In this document: piece after piece, positions 8,318 to 16,734 of the stretch
Layout: each line of letters begins with the position of its first letter
Numbering within the stretch: the stretch's first letter is position 1
Source of the DNA: Collinsella tanakaei
Lineage (GTDB): Bacteria; Actinomycetota; Coriobacteriia; Coriobacteriales; Coriobacteriaceae
Direction of reading: 5' to 3'
Length of the DNA: 64,000 nt
Assembly: GCF_016902615.1 (NCBI RefSeq)
Contig: NZ_JACJMB010000004.1
Coordinates: 1-64,000 of the forward strand
Program-made: the position numbers and the translations under genes
The notes under the pieces: generated by a model
Database searches by the model: none
What the model saw: only the letters and a program-made list of their open reading frames with translations
Told to the model about the DNA's origin: nothing

Positions 8318-9355
8318 TTAGTAGAGCGAGCTCGTGTTGAGCACGGGGTGCGCCTCGGATTCGCCGCAGAGCACGACCATGAGGTTGCTGGCCATCTGGG
8401 CCTTGCGCTCCTCGTCGAGCTCGATGGTGCCGCCATCGGCGAGCTCCCGCACTGCCATGTCGACCATGGACACGGCGCCCTCGACGATCTTCTTGCGCGC
8501 GGCGATGACGGCTTCTGCCTGCTGGCGGCGCAGCATCGCCTGGGCGATCTCGGGTGCGTAGGCGAGGTGCGTCAGGCGGGCGTCATCCACGGCTACGCCG
8601 GCAGGGGCCAGGCGCTGGGTCAGCTCGCGCTTCAGGGCCTCGGAGACCTCTTCGATATTGCTGCGCAGCGTGATGGAGGCCGTGTCGTCGGAGTTGTCCT
8701 CCAGATGGTCGTAGGCGTAGACGCTCGCCACGTGGCGCAGCGCCGTCTCGGCCTGCGTGGCCACGAACTGCTCGTAGTTGTCGACGTCGAACAGGGCCTT
8801 GGCGGTGTCCTCGACATGCCACACCACGACGTTCGCGATCTCGATGGGGTTGCCCATCTTGTCGTTCACCTTCAGGATCTCGCCGTTGAGCGTGCGGGCG
8901 CGGACGCTCACCTTGGTCGACAGGTTGCTCGCGGCGCGCGTCGCCACGTTGATCTGCTTGCCGAGCGAAAGGTTCGACTTGGAGAGGACCTCGGCCGTGG
9001 CGTCCTCAGCCGAGGCGTTCGAGCCCATGGAGCGGCTGTAGAATGGATTCGCCCAGTGGAAGCCGCCGTCGCGCACGGTGCCCTTGTACTCGCCGAACAG
9101 GATGCACACGCGCGCCTGTCCGGGCTGCAGGGTGAAAAAGCCGCTGACCGGGAAGAGCCAGATCACCACGGTGAGCACGATGGCGATGACGAGCCCCGCG
9201 ATATTGGCAGCGGACATGGGTATGCCCGCTTCTTCGGCTGCCGCCATGCCGCTGATCGACCAGATGTACAGCGCGACGATGACGGCGAACAGGACGATGG
9301 TGACGATAAGCATGCCCCAGCCGGACTTGGCTTTCATCTGCTTTTCCACGCTCAT
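8318..9355 (-). CDS. SPFH/Band 7 (flotillin-like) membrane protein
   Basis: 345-aa protein with two N-terminal transmembrane helices (about residues 14-37 and 50-75) followed by an SPFH domain: [29 protein letters not shown] is the classic entry strand pattern, and [27 protein letters not shown] the middle. A helical C-terminal part ([24 protein letters not shown]) is like the coiled-coil of this group. The ATG at 9355 has AAAGGAACT upstream; longer readings add an implausible leader. SPFH proteins form large ring-like membrane assemblies and can modulate proteases such as FtsH. No NfeD partner lies next to it. Function in this organism is unknown. Confidence 0.85.
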   Translation of the reverse strand: MSVEKQMKAKSGWGMLIVTIVLFAVIVALYIWSISGMAAAEEAGIPMSAANIAGLVIAIVLTVVIWLFPVSGFFTLQPGQARVCILFGEYKGTVRDGGFHWANPFYSRSMGSNASAEDATAEVLSKSNLSLGKQINVATRAASNLSTKVSVRARTLNGEILKVNDKMGNPIEIANVVVWHVEDTAKALFDVDNYEQFVATQAETALRHVASVYAYDHLEDNSDDTASITLRSNIEEVSEALKRELTQRLAPAGVAVDDARLTHLAYAPEIAQAMLRRQQAEAVIAARKKIVEGAVSMVDMAVRELADGGTIELDEERKAQMASNLMVVLCGESEAHPVLNTSSLY

Positions 9356-10158
9356 GGTAGTTCCTTTCGAACGTAAACATCCGCGTTTGCGTGACGGCCC
9401 GGATGCTGCCCTGAGTTGCCTTGGGGAAGGGCAAGCCCCGACGAGCGCCTTGGTCGGTCTCGTTGATTGCATTGTGATATCACATTGGTATCCCGTCAAG
9501 CGCCGTTCACCGATTCTGGCGCCGATGAGCGGTAGAAAAAGAAGCAAAACAGCGCACAGCATGCGACATATGAATATGGGATGAACGCAAGCGGGATCAA
9601 CGGGAACGCGGCTTGCGCCCAAGCAAAAAGAATAGAGGGTTAAAAAATAACGGAAATGAAATAGAAGCGATTTGGTTTGTCGATTCTGTCCAATTGCGAA
9701 CCCCGGGAAGTAAACAAAAGATAAGTAGAATGACAAGAAAACGTAAAAGGAGCAGTTGCTATCCCTCTGACCAGTTGTTGCGCAACAAATATAGACGCTT
9801 CTATGCTACATCGTTCGAAAAACAGGGTGTTGGAAGACGGTAAGCAATTCCATACTGGATAGTTAAAACGGGTTGTGCTAGTGTGAACCCATGCAGAGGG
9901 TTTAACGGTAGCGTTTTGCCCACTGTAAGGTTTGATGGAAAGGAACCGTGCAGCTCTGGCTTGGGAAGGGCTAGAAAACGGAGTGATGGGATGCTGCCTA
10001 CGTGAGTGGGCGGCTTCGTTGTCAATAGGTCCATTTTCTCCCTTGTGAGCACAGCTCATGTTTCCTAGTTCATCTGGCCGAGGTTGGCCGTGCTTGCGGC
10101 CGGCAATATGTCCATACATGCCGGAGTAATCTGAACCAACGATTAAGGAGGACTAGGC
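9356..10158. other. long gene-poor AT-rich leader before the surface-protein gene
   Basis: About 800 bases with no credible gene. The part from about 9640 to 9850 is markedly richer in A and T than the rest of the window. Open frames here lack ribosome-binding sites and coding bias. The segment 9850-10150 contains T-rich and G-rich tracts that could form an untranslated leader for the surface-protein gene at 10159. No known riboswitch family was recognised. Confidence 0.5.
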
Positions 10159-12528
10159 ATGAAAGTAAGGCACATGGCAGTTGCAGCCGGGCTGGGTATG
10201 GCCCTGGCTGTTTCTCCCGTCCTGGGGGGTGTCGCCGCATTCGCTGAGCCTGTAGCGAACGAGGCGTCTACTCAGTACACGGTTACGTTCAAGAAGGGTG
10301 ATAACCTCTGGGGCACCTATGAGGGCACGGGTCCCATCAGCCTGGGCGGCATTATCGAAGCGAAGGGCATTCCGTACGAGGTGGGCCAGACGTTTTTGGG
10401 CTGGGCCGATGCAAGTGGCGTAGTGAAAACTGATGACTATCTTATTACGGGTGACACCACTCTGACCGCTAAGTTTACCACCTCCAGCTCTACGTGGCAT
10501 AACGTCAGCTTCTGGGACGGCCTGACTGGTGAGTTCATTTCTTATGAGCGGCCTAATGAGGGCGCTAAGGTCTCGTTCCCCGCTGCCCCAGAGCACGAGG
10601 GATACAAGTTTGTCGGCTGGGTCGACAATTCCTTCATCCCGAGCGACGTCGATCCCGACGCCGTGACCATGGGTAAGAGCGACGCGCGCTACAAGGCAAT
10701 GTACGAGAAAGTCTCTACTAAGTATACGGTCACGTTTGCTGACGGTGTTACAGGTGAAACGATTTCTACTGCAGAGTACGAGGAAGGCGAGACGATTAAC
10801 TTCCCGACTCTGAAAGAGAAGCCTGATTATCAGTTTGTTGGTTGGGTTGATATGAGCTTCAATTCTGTTGAGCCTGGCACCCTTACGATGGGTAACGCCG
10901 ACATGAAGATCATTGCCCTCTGGAAAGAGATTGATCCCAGTAAGCTGCTTACGGTGACCTTTAAGGCGCCTTCCGCCACGCTTAATATCCAGGTTGCTCC
11001 TGGCACCAAGCTGAGCACTGCCGCTGAAATCTATCGTCAGGCCTGCGATGGCAATCCCACTTGGGAGGGCAAGCAGTTCATCGGTTGGGCGAACAGCGTG
11101 GACGGTAAGCCCCTCGCCGATGACTATGTCATCGAGGACAATATTCAGCTGATTCCTGTGTTCAAGAGCGTTGATCCTGCGAGCAAGTATGCCGTGACAT
11201 TCAGGGCTCCCGGTGCCGATGACGTTATTATTTACATCGATAAGGCGACCACGCTTGACGCTCTCGTTGAGATGTACGGATGGGGCCATGAGAATCCGAC
11301 CGCTGATGGCTACACCTTTGTTGGTTGGGCCGTTGACGGTATGGTGCAGCCCGGCGATTTCCTCATCGATAAGGATACCGTTCTGACCCCTGTCTTCCAG
11401 AAGGACGGCGAGGAGGCCGCTCAGTACTCCGTGACGTTTACTGCTCCCGGTCAGAAGCCGGTGACTGTGACGTTCTTTGCTCCTACGGCGCTCGATTACT
11501 TCATCGACCTGTACAATGACTCCCATGCCAATCCGTATCTCGAGGGCTACACCTTCCGTGGTTGGGCTCTTCCCGACGGCACTATTCTCTCTGGTGACTA
11601 CATGGTTCCCGAGGGCAACGTCGTTCTGAACCCCGTCTTCGAGAAGAATCCCACCGTTTACACGATCACGTTCTTCGACGCTGAGGGTAACGGTCTTTGC
11701 ACCACTTCGCAGGCTGGTGAGGTTGCGTTCAGCAACTACGTTGCCCAGTTTGTCGAGTCTGGCGTCAAGGTTCCGCATATCCACGGCTACGTCTTTGACG
11801 GTTGGGTGACCAAGAGCGGCGACCGTATCCTGTTGAGCGATACTATCGCCACCAACCTCAATGTTTATGCCAGCTATCGCAAGGCTCCGAAGCCTCCCGT
11901 GGCTCCGAAGCCTCCCGTTCAGCCGGGTGACCCGGATGTTCCGAACATCCCGCAGGAGGATTGCCCGAGCGAGGACTTCATCGACGTCGATCAGGGCCTG
12001 TGGTATCACGAGGCCATTGACTGGGCTATCGAGAACGGTGTCATGACCGGTTATGATGCCACGCACTTTGGTCCCAACGATGTCCTGACCCGTGCTCAGG
12101 TTGCTCGCGTCCTGTACAACATGGCGGGCCAGCCCAAGGTTGACGGCAGCACGATTGACGACAAGTTCACCGATTGCGGTGCCGACGATTGGTATGCCGA
12201 CGCTGTTGTGTGGGCTGTCGAGAACGGTATCTTCACGGGCTATGAGGATGGCGAGTTTGGTCCGAACGACGCTATCTCTCGTGAGCAGATCGCCGTTGTG
12301 TTCTGGCGTCTCCAGGGCGAGCCGCAGTCCGATAACGATCTTTCCACGTTCCCCGATGGCGCCAAGGTGAGCGACTGGGCTACCGAGGCTGTCGAGTGGG
12401 CCAACGAGAAGGGTCTGCTGAAGGGCTATGACAACACCGGCGAGCTCAATCCGACCGGTGGCCTGACCCGTGCCGAGTGCGCTACGGTTACCATGCGCTA
12501 TGTCGATATGTTCGGCATGGAGCTCTAA
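10159..12528 (+). CDS. secreted SLH-anchored surface protein with InlB-type repeats
   Basis: 789-aa exported protein. A signal peptide spans residues 1-29, with probable cleavage after AFA. Seven repeats of about 70 residues follow, each with a YTVTF-like strand at the start and a conserved (F)xGW core (FLGW, FVGW, FVGW, FIGW, FVGW, FRGW, FDGW). This is the Listeria-Bacteroides/InlB B-repeat (Flg_new) pattern of adhesins. A proline-rich linker (APKPPVAPKPPVQPGD) precedes three SLH domains from about residue 603 to the end, each with a GxxTGY or LKGY core and TRAQ/SREQ/TRAE. SLH domains bind secondary cell-wall polymer. AAGGAGG precedes the ATG. Codon use is rich in GGT, GCT, CGT and GTT like the ribosomal genes at 36.3 kb, suggesting high expression. 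Adhesion is a likely role, not shown. Confidence 0.9.
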   Translation: MKVRHMAVAAGLGMALAVSPVLGGVAAFAEPVANEASTQYTVTFKKGDNLWGTYEGTGPISLGGIIEAKGIPYEVGQTFLGWADASGVVKTDDYLITGDTTLTAKFTTSSSTWHNVSFWDGLTGEFISYERPNEGAKVSFPAAPEHEGYKFVGWVDNSFIPSDVDPDAVTMGKSDARYKAMYEKVSTKYTVTFADGVTGETISTAEYEEGETINFPTLKEKPDYQFVGWVDMSFNSVEPGTLTMGNADMKIIALWKEIDPSKLLTVTFKAPSATLNIQVAPGTKLSTAAEIYRQACDGNPTWEGKQFIGWANSVDGKPLADDYVIEDNIQLIPVFKSVDPASKYAVTFRAPGADDVIIYIDKATTLDALVEMYGWGHENPTADGYTFVGWAVDGMVQPGDFLIDKDTVLTPVFQKDGEEAAQYSVTFTAPGQKPVTVTFFAPTALDYFIDLYNDSHANPYLEGYTFRGWALPDGTILSGDYMVPEGNVVLNPVFEKNPTVYTITFFDAEGNGLCTTSQAGEVAFSNYVAQFVESGVKVPHIHGYVFDGWVTKSGDRILLSDTIATNLNVYASYRKAPKPPVAPKPPVQPGDPDVPNIPQEDCPSEDFIDVDQGLWYHEAIDWAIENGVMTGYDATHFGPNDVLTRAQVARVLYNMAGQPKVDGSTIDDKFTDCGADDWYADAVVWAVENGIFTGYEDGEFGPNDAISREQIAVVFWRLQGEPQSDNDLSTFPDGAKVSDWATEAVEWANEKGLLKGYDNTGELNPTGGLTRAECATVTMRYVDMFGMEL

Positions 12529-12561
12529 TAGCTCAACAAGCAAGCTGTCAGCTGCGTAGGG

Positions 12562-12595
12562 AAGGGAGGCCCCGTAATGGGGCCTCCCTTCATTT
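12562..12595 (+). terminator. rho-independent terminator after surface-protein gene
   Basis: Perfect 12-bp stem AAGGGAGGCCCC (12562-12573) with GGGGCCTCCCTT (12579-12590), loop GTAAT, then CATTT. It begins 33 bases after the stop codon. Confidence 0.8.
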
Positions 12596-12932
12596 GCATA
12601 GATTTGTGCGGTGAGCTCGACAAGACCGATAGACGCCTGGCGATAAACGGTTAACCTTGGGTGTGCGTGTGTTATGCCATGATGCGCGGTGAGCTTCGCT
12701 GACGGTCAAGTGGTATACGCGCATGCCGGAATAGTACTGAAGCAGCGCAAGATAATTGCACTATCGTTTTGGCCGTTATGCAAAAATGTGAAGATGGTGT
12801 CAAACCTATACCTGGCACGGTATCTTAACGATAGTCTTTAGATACCTGCCATTGACCTGGTTGAGCGGGTTTGCGCATGGGGCATTGGGTACCATGACAC
12901 GTATTATCAAGCAACATGCAGGGGGATACGCA
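12596..12932 (+). promoter_or_regulatory. upstream region of dhaM with an inverted repeat
   Basis: About 340 gene-free bases. GGTATC (12819-12824) and GATACC (12841-12846) form an inverted repeat spanning 28 bases about 90 bases before the dhaM start, in an A/T-rich stretch. It could be an operator. No confident -35/-10 pair was picked. Confidence 0.3.
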
Positions 12933-13313
12933 ATGGTGGGAATCGTATTGGTATCGCACTCACGTGCCTTGGTTGAGGCATTGCGCGACTACACCAGAGT
13001 GATTGCTCCTCGCGCGGCGGTTGCTATGGCGGGCGGTATGCCAAATGGCGAGTTTGGAACGAGCTATGGCAGCGTGTACCGCGCCGTCAGCGAAGTCAAC
13101 AACCCCGATGGCGTCATTGTGCTTATTGACATGGGTGCAGCGGCTATGGTGGTCAAAATGGTGCTGAGTGATTTGGACGATCCACGTGTGCGCATGGTCG
13201 ATTGCCCCTTTGTGGAGGGCGCCGTCGAGGCGACGGTACAGGCGCAGGCGGGCGTCGAGCGGGACACCATCATCGAATCCTTGAAGTCGCTTACGAATCT
13301 GCGTAAGTTCTAG
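12933..13313 (+). CDS. dhaM: DhaM-like PTS phosphotransferase subunit (EIIA-mannose fold)
   Basis: 126-aa protein matching the first domain of DhaM, the phosphocarrier that passes PTS phosphate to dihydroxyacetone kinase (DhaK-DhaL). MVGIVLVSHS carries the phosphorylatable His9; GVIVLIDMGAAAMVV corresponds to the DhaM LVMMDMGSA segment, and DCPFVEGAVEATVQAQAG to the PLVEGTLAATV segment. The ATG at 12933 has GGGGGA upstream; a longer reading from 12852 has no such site. Length fits single-domain DhaM of Gram-positive bacteria. dhaK and dhaL are not adjacent on either side, so this copy is either scattered from its partners or has a different acceptor. Confidence 0.8.
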   Translation: MVGIVLVSHSRALVEALRDYTRVIAPRAAVAMAGGMPNGEFGTSYGSVYRAVSEVNNPDGVIVLIDMGAAAMVVKMVLSDLDDPRVRMVDCPFVEGAVEATVQAQAGVERDTIIESLKSLTNLRKF

Positions 13314-13881
13314 GGAAACGCCGACCACAGCGTTTTGCGCGGGTTCCCGCACCGGGCGCCCGCGGATGCGTGCTGTGTCAGCCCGGCTCCAGGGCGCCTT
13401 CTGCGCTCTAACCCTCATCAATCTCGCCTGCGCTATCGGCTGCAAAGCCGGTGGTCAGCGCTTTTCGAGCGGGTATTTCCCGGGCAAAGGGGAAGAGGTG
13501 TTCCGGGAGCCTTCTTTTGCTATGCATTTCCGGTTTTAGGCGGCCTGAAATCCTTGCGCTGAAAATCCTCTCGTGGCGGTCAACCTTGAGCAGGCCTTTC
13601 TTTGTTGAAAACGAGCCGATGGAACTCCAAGTCGCCAGAGGGTGCCTAATACCGTCGTGGAGTTGCAGTTTGCAGGTGAACCACCGCCGCCCGGCTGCGC
13701 GTGTCCGGCGGGGCATCTCGGGTCGGTGGTGAGATCTGTGAAGAAAATATGTAATAAAACTAGTAGCATTTATCGCGTTTGACCCTCGTTCAGACGGGTA
13801 TGTCTTGTCTCGGTTATAAAACTACTTAATGAGTAGGAAAATGTAATGCCAGCATAGCGTAGGTTTCTGCACCGCAACGGG
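13314..13881. other. long intergenic region with potential RNA structure
   Basis: About 570 bases with no convincing gene. At 13681-13729 two mutually exclusive stems can form: CCACCG (13681-13686) with CGGTGG (13724-13729), or CCGCCG (13684-13689) with CGGCGG (13706-13711). This could be a structured transcript end or leader, but no known family was recognised. Confidence 0.3.
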
Positions 13882-13931
13882 GTTTCTCAAAAAGTAAGAA
13901 ACTTCTAACTTGCAAAGCAGCGATCTATGTT
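13882..13931 (+). promoter_or_regulatory. probable pfl promoter with overlapping inverted repeat
   Basis: A -35 TTCTAA (13903-13908) and a -10 TATGTT (13926-13931) are separated by 17 bases. Directly upstream, GTTTCT (13882-13887) and AGAAAC (13897-13902) form an inverted repeat abutting the -35 box, a position suited to a regulator. The leader to the pfl ATG would be about 130 bases. Confidence 0.45.
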
Positions 13932-14067
13932 ATCCTTGGCTTACATTTGATGCGGCAGACGGCCGCCGTGGCTCGGATTTGCGGTCGCTGCGCATCAAGG
14001 CCCCACTCATGTCGCACGTATCGCTACATCCGGTGCGTGCGTGATCCGCGAGGAGCGTGGTTTGACG

Positions 14068-16149
14068 ATGTACAAGGCATGGGAAGACTTTGCTGGAGGA
14101 ATCTGGCAGGATGAGGTCGACGTGCGCGACTTCATCCAGCGCAACTACACACCGTATGAGGGCGATGACTCGTTCCTCGTCGGCCCGACCGAGCGCACCC
14201 AAACGCTGTGGAGCCATGTGCTCGGCCTGCTCGAGGAGGAGCGTCGCCGCGGCGGCGTGCTGGACATGGATACCAAGGTCGTCACGGGTATCACGGCGCA
14301 TCCGGCCGGCTACATCGTGGCCGATCACCCCGAGCTCGAGACCATCGTGGGCCTGCAGACCGACAGGCCCTTGAAGCGCGCCCTGCACGTGAACGGCGGC
14401 ATCCGCATCGCGTGCCAGGCGGCCGCGCAGCACGGTTACGAGGTCGACCCTGAGATCGTCGACATCTACACGAATAAGCGCAAGACCCATAACCAGGGCG
14501 TCTTCGACGTCTACAAGCCCGAGATGCGCGCCTGCCGAAGCGCGCACATCATCACCGGCCTGCCGGATGGCTATGGCCGCGGCCGCATCATCGGCGACTA
14601 CCGGCGCGTGGCGCTCTACGGCGTCGACTACCTCATCCGCGACAAGGAGGCCCAGAAAGCCGCCACGCCGCACGCGATGACCGAGGCGGTCATCCGCGAT
14701 CGCGAGGAGCTCGCTGAGCAGATTCGCGCCCTGCACCAGCTGAAGGAGCTCGGTGACATCTACGGGTTCGACATCTCCCGCCCGGCGGAGAACACCCAGG
14801 AGGCTATTCAGTGGATGTATCTCGCCTATCTCGCCGCGGTGAAAGACCAAAACGGCGCCGCCATGTCCATCGGCCGCACCTCGACGTTCATCGACATCTA
14901 CGCCGAGCGCGACCTCGCCCGCGGCACGTTTAGCGAGGAGGAGATCCAGGAGTTCGTCGACCACTTCATCATGAAGCTGCGCATGGTCAAGTTCGCGCGC
15001 ACCCCCGAGTACCAGAACCTGTTCTCGGGCGACCCGCAGTGGGTGACGGAGTCCATCGGCGGCATGGGTGTGGACGGCCGCACGCTCGTCACGAAGATGA
15101 GCTTCCGCTACCTGCACACGCTCGAGAACATGGGCACCTCGCCGGAGCCCAACCTGACGGTGCTGTGGTCGGTGCATCTGCCGCAGGCGTTCAAGGAGTT
15201 CTGCGCCAAGACCTCCATCGCGAGCTCGTCGATCCAGTACGAGAACGATGACGTCATGCGCGTGTACCACGGTGACGATTACGCCATCGCCTGCTGCGTG
15301 TCCTCCATGCGCGTGGGCAAGGAGATGCAGTTCTTCGGTGCCCGTGCGAACCTGGCGAAGTGCCTGCTGTACGCGCTGAACGGCGGTATCGACGAGGTTT
15401 CCAAGAAGCAGGTGGGACCGAAGTACCGTCCCGTCGAGGGCGACACCCTCGAGTACGACGACGTCATGGCGAAGTACCGCGACATGATGCGCTGGCTTGC
15501 CGGCGTATACGTGAACACGCTGAACATCATCCACTACATGCACGACAAGTACAGCTACGAGGCCATCCAGATGGCGCTGCACGACCATCATGTGGTGCGC
15601 TGGTTCGCCACGGGTATCGCGGGGCTGTCCGTCGTGGCCGACTCGCTGTCGGCCATCAAGTACGCGAAGGTGCATCCGATCCGCGATGAGCACGGCGTGA
15701 TCGTCGACTTCGATATCGAGGGCGACTTCCCCAAGTACGGCAACGATGACGACCGCGTCGACCGGATCGCGCACGACATCGTCCATGAGTTCATGGAGTA
15801 CGTGCGTCGCAACGATACGTACCGCAACTCCGTGCCGACGACGTCGGTGCTGACCATCACCTCGAACGTCGTGTACGGCAAGAACACCGGTGCGACGCCC
15901 GACGGGCGTGCAGCGGGCGTGCCGTTCGCCCCGGGCGCGAACCCCATGCACCAGCGCGACACGCACGGGGCCATCGCGAGCCTGAGCTCGGTGGCGAAGC
16001 TGCCGTTCCGCGACGCGCAGGACGGCATCTCCAACACGTTCTCCATCATCCCGGGTGCGCTCGGCAAGGAGGACCAGGTGTTCTTCGGCGACATCGACCT
16101 GGGCGACATCGAGTTCGAGAACCCGCAGCCCAGCTGCGATTGCTGCTAG
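14068..16149 (+). CDS. pflB: pyruvate formate-lyase main subunit lacking the glycyl-radical domain
   Basis: 693-aa formate C-acetyltransferase body. The enzyme splits pyruvate with CoA into acetyl-CoA and formate. The catalytic Cys pair Cys409-Cys410 is in [10 protein letters not shown], followed by the conserved [12 protein letters not shown]. The conserved [24 protein letters not shown] region is also present. The protein then stops after [23 protein letters not shown] with an unusual tail [10 protein letters not shown]. In E. coli PflB (760 aa) the chain continues into the glycyl-radical loop RVSGYAVRF; that part is missing here and is encoded by the next gene. The ATG at 14068 follows GAGGAGCG; a GTG at 14041 is in frame. 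Codon bias and all core motifs look intact, so this is not a decayed gene. Confidence 0.93.
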   Translation: MYKAWEDFAGGIWQDEVDVRDFIQRNYTPYEGDDSFLVGPTERTQTLWSHVLGLLEEERRRGGVLDMDTKVVTGITAHPAGYIVADHPELETIVGLQTDRPLKRALHVNGGIRIACQAAAQHGYEVDPEIVDIYTNKRKTHNQGVFDVYKPEMRACRSAHIITGLPDGYGRGRIIGDYRRVALYGVDYLIRDKEAQKAATPHAMTEAVIRDREELAEQIRALHQLKELGDIYGFDISRPAENTQEAIQWMYLAYLAAVKDQNGAAMSIGRTSTFIDIYAERDLARGTFSEEEIQEFVDHFIMKLRMVKFARTPEYQNLFSGDPQWVTESIGGMGVDGRTLVTKMSFRYLHTLENMGTSPEPNLTVLWSVHLPQAFKEFCAKTSIASSSIQYENDDVMRVYHGDDYAIACCVSSMRVGKEMQFFGARANLAKCLLYALNGGIDEVSKKQVGPKYRPVEGDTLEYDDVMAKYRDMMRWLAGVYVNTLNIIHYMHDKYSYEAIQMALHDHHVVRWFATGIAGLSVVADSLSAIKYAKVHPIRDEHGVIVDFDIEGDFPKYGNDDDRVDRIAHDIVHEFMEYVRRNDTYRNSVPTTSVLTITSNVVYGKNTGATPDGRAAGVPFAPGANPMHQRDTHGAIASLSSVAKLPFRDAQDGISNTFSIIPGALGKEDQVFFGDIDLGDIEFENPQPSCDCC

Positions 16150-16227
16150 AACGGCGCCATATCACACATCGGGTCTTGCGGCGGGGCCAAGTCCGTCCTC
16201 GCCATGACAAGAAAGGAAGAGAAGACC

Positions 16228-16479
16228 ATGAAGGTATCCGAGGTTTCCCAGAACCAGGCCGATAACCTGGTGAGCATGATCGATGCGTATGCTGAGAAGG
16301 GCGGCCATCATCTGAACGTCAACGTCTTCAACCGCGATACGCTGCTCGATGCCCAGGCGCATCCCGAGAAGTACCCGCAGCTGACGGTTCGCGTGTCCGG
16401 TTATGCGGTGAACTTCCATAACCTGACGAAGGAGCAGCAGGACGAGGTGATCTCGCGCACCTTCCATGAGGGCATGTAG
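16228..16479 (+). CDS. separately encoded glycyl-radical domain of pyruvate formate-lyase
   Basis: 83-aa protein corresponding to the C-terminal end of Pfl[39 protein letters not shown] and [14 protein letters not shown] match the E. coli PflB end almost residue for residue. Gly58 in RVSGY is the radical site. The start at 16228 has AAGGAAGA upstream; the in-frame ATG at 16204 is less likely. It lies 78 bases after the main subunit. E. coli YfiD/GrcA is a related spare part that repairs cleaved PFL but carries an extra N-terminal extension (127 aa in all). Here the main gene has no radical domain of its own, so this piece should be an essential subunit. The activase gene lies downstream. Confidence 0.93.
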   Translation: MKVSEVSQNQADNLVSMIDAYAEKGGHHLNVNVFNRDTLLDAQAHPEKYPQLTVRVSGYAVNFHNLTKEQQDEVISRTFHEGM

Positions 16480-16499
16480 ACGCGCTTGATCGTGGGCGG

Positions 16500-16572
16500 C
16501 CCCCGGGTCTTCACGTGCGCACGTCCTCGCGCCTGCGGCGCTGCGGAAAGTGCGCACGTGAAGACCCGGGGG
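16500..16572. repeat. 73-bp palindromic element
   Basis: Perfect 23-bp inverted arms: CCCCCGGG at the outer left end (16500) running to GTGCGCAC (16522), mirrored at 16550-16572, around a 27-base loop that itself contains GC-rich repeats. It starts 20 bases after the glycyl-radical gene. No T-run follows, so it is not a standard terminator. It could stabilise the transcript end or be a REP-like element. Confidence 0.75.
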
Positions 16573-16734
16573 TCGGCGTTCTCGCTCGGTACCTGCTGCG
16601 AGGTCGGGTGCGGAGGTGCTGCGGGTCGGTGGCTCGACGCGGCCCTCCTCGCGCCGTTGGCGCTCTGAGTGCGGGGTCGCGACGGGGCGCGGTACCATGG
16701 GGGTGAGGTTTTCACCCGGTTGCGAGGAGGACGC

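Noticed and set aside
9356-9843. Degraded transposon or phage remnant in the AT-rich leader
   Set aside because: No transposase or integrase fragments and no terminal repeats or attachment sites were seen.
13614-13740. Possible ZTP (pfl) riboswitch before the pyruvate formate-lyase gene
   Set aside because: Only fragments resemble the consensus (ACCACC, CCGCCCGG). The P2 hairpin and conserved junction are missing, and the pfl motif is named after formate-tetrahydrofolate ligase, not pyruvate formate-lyase.
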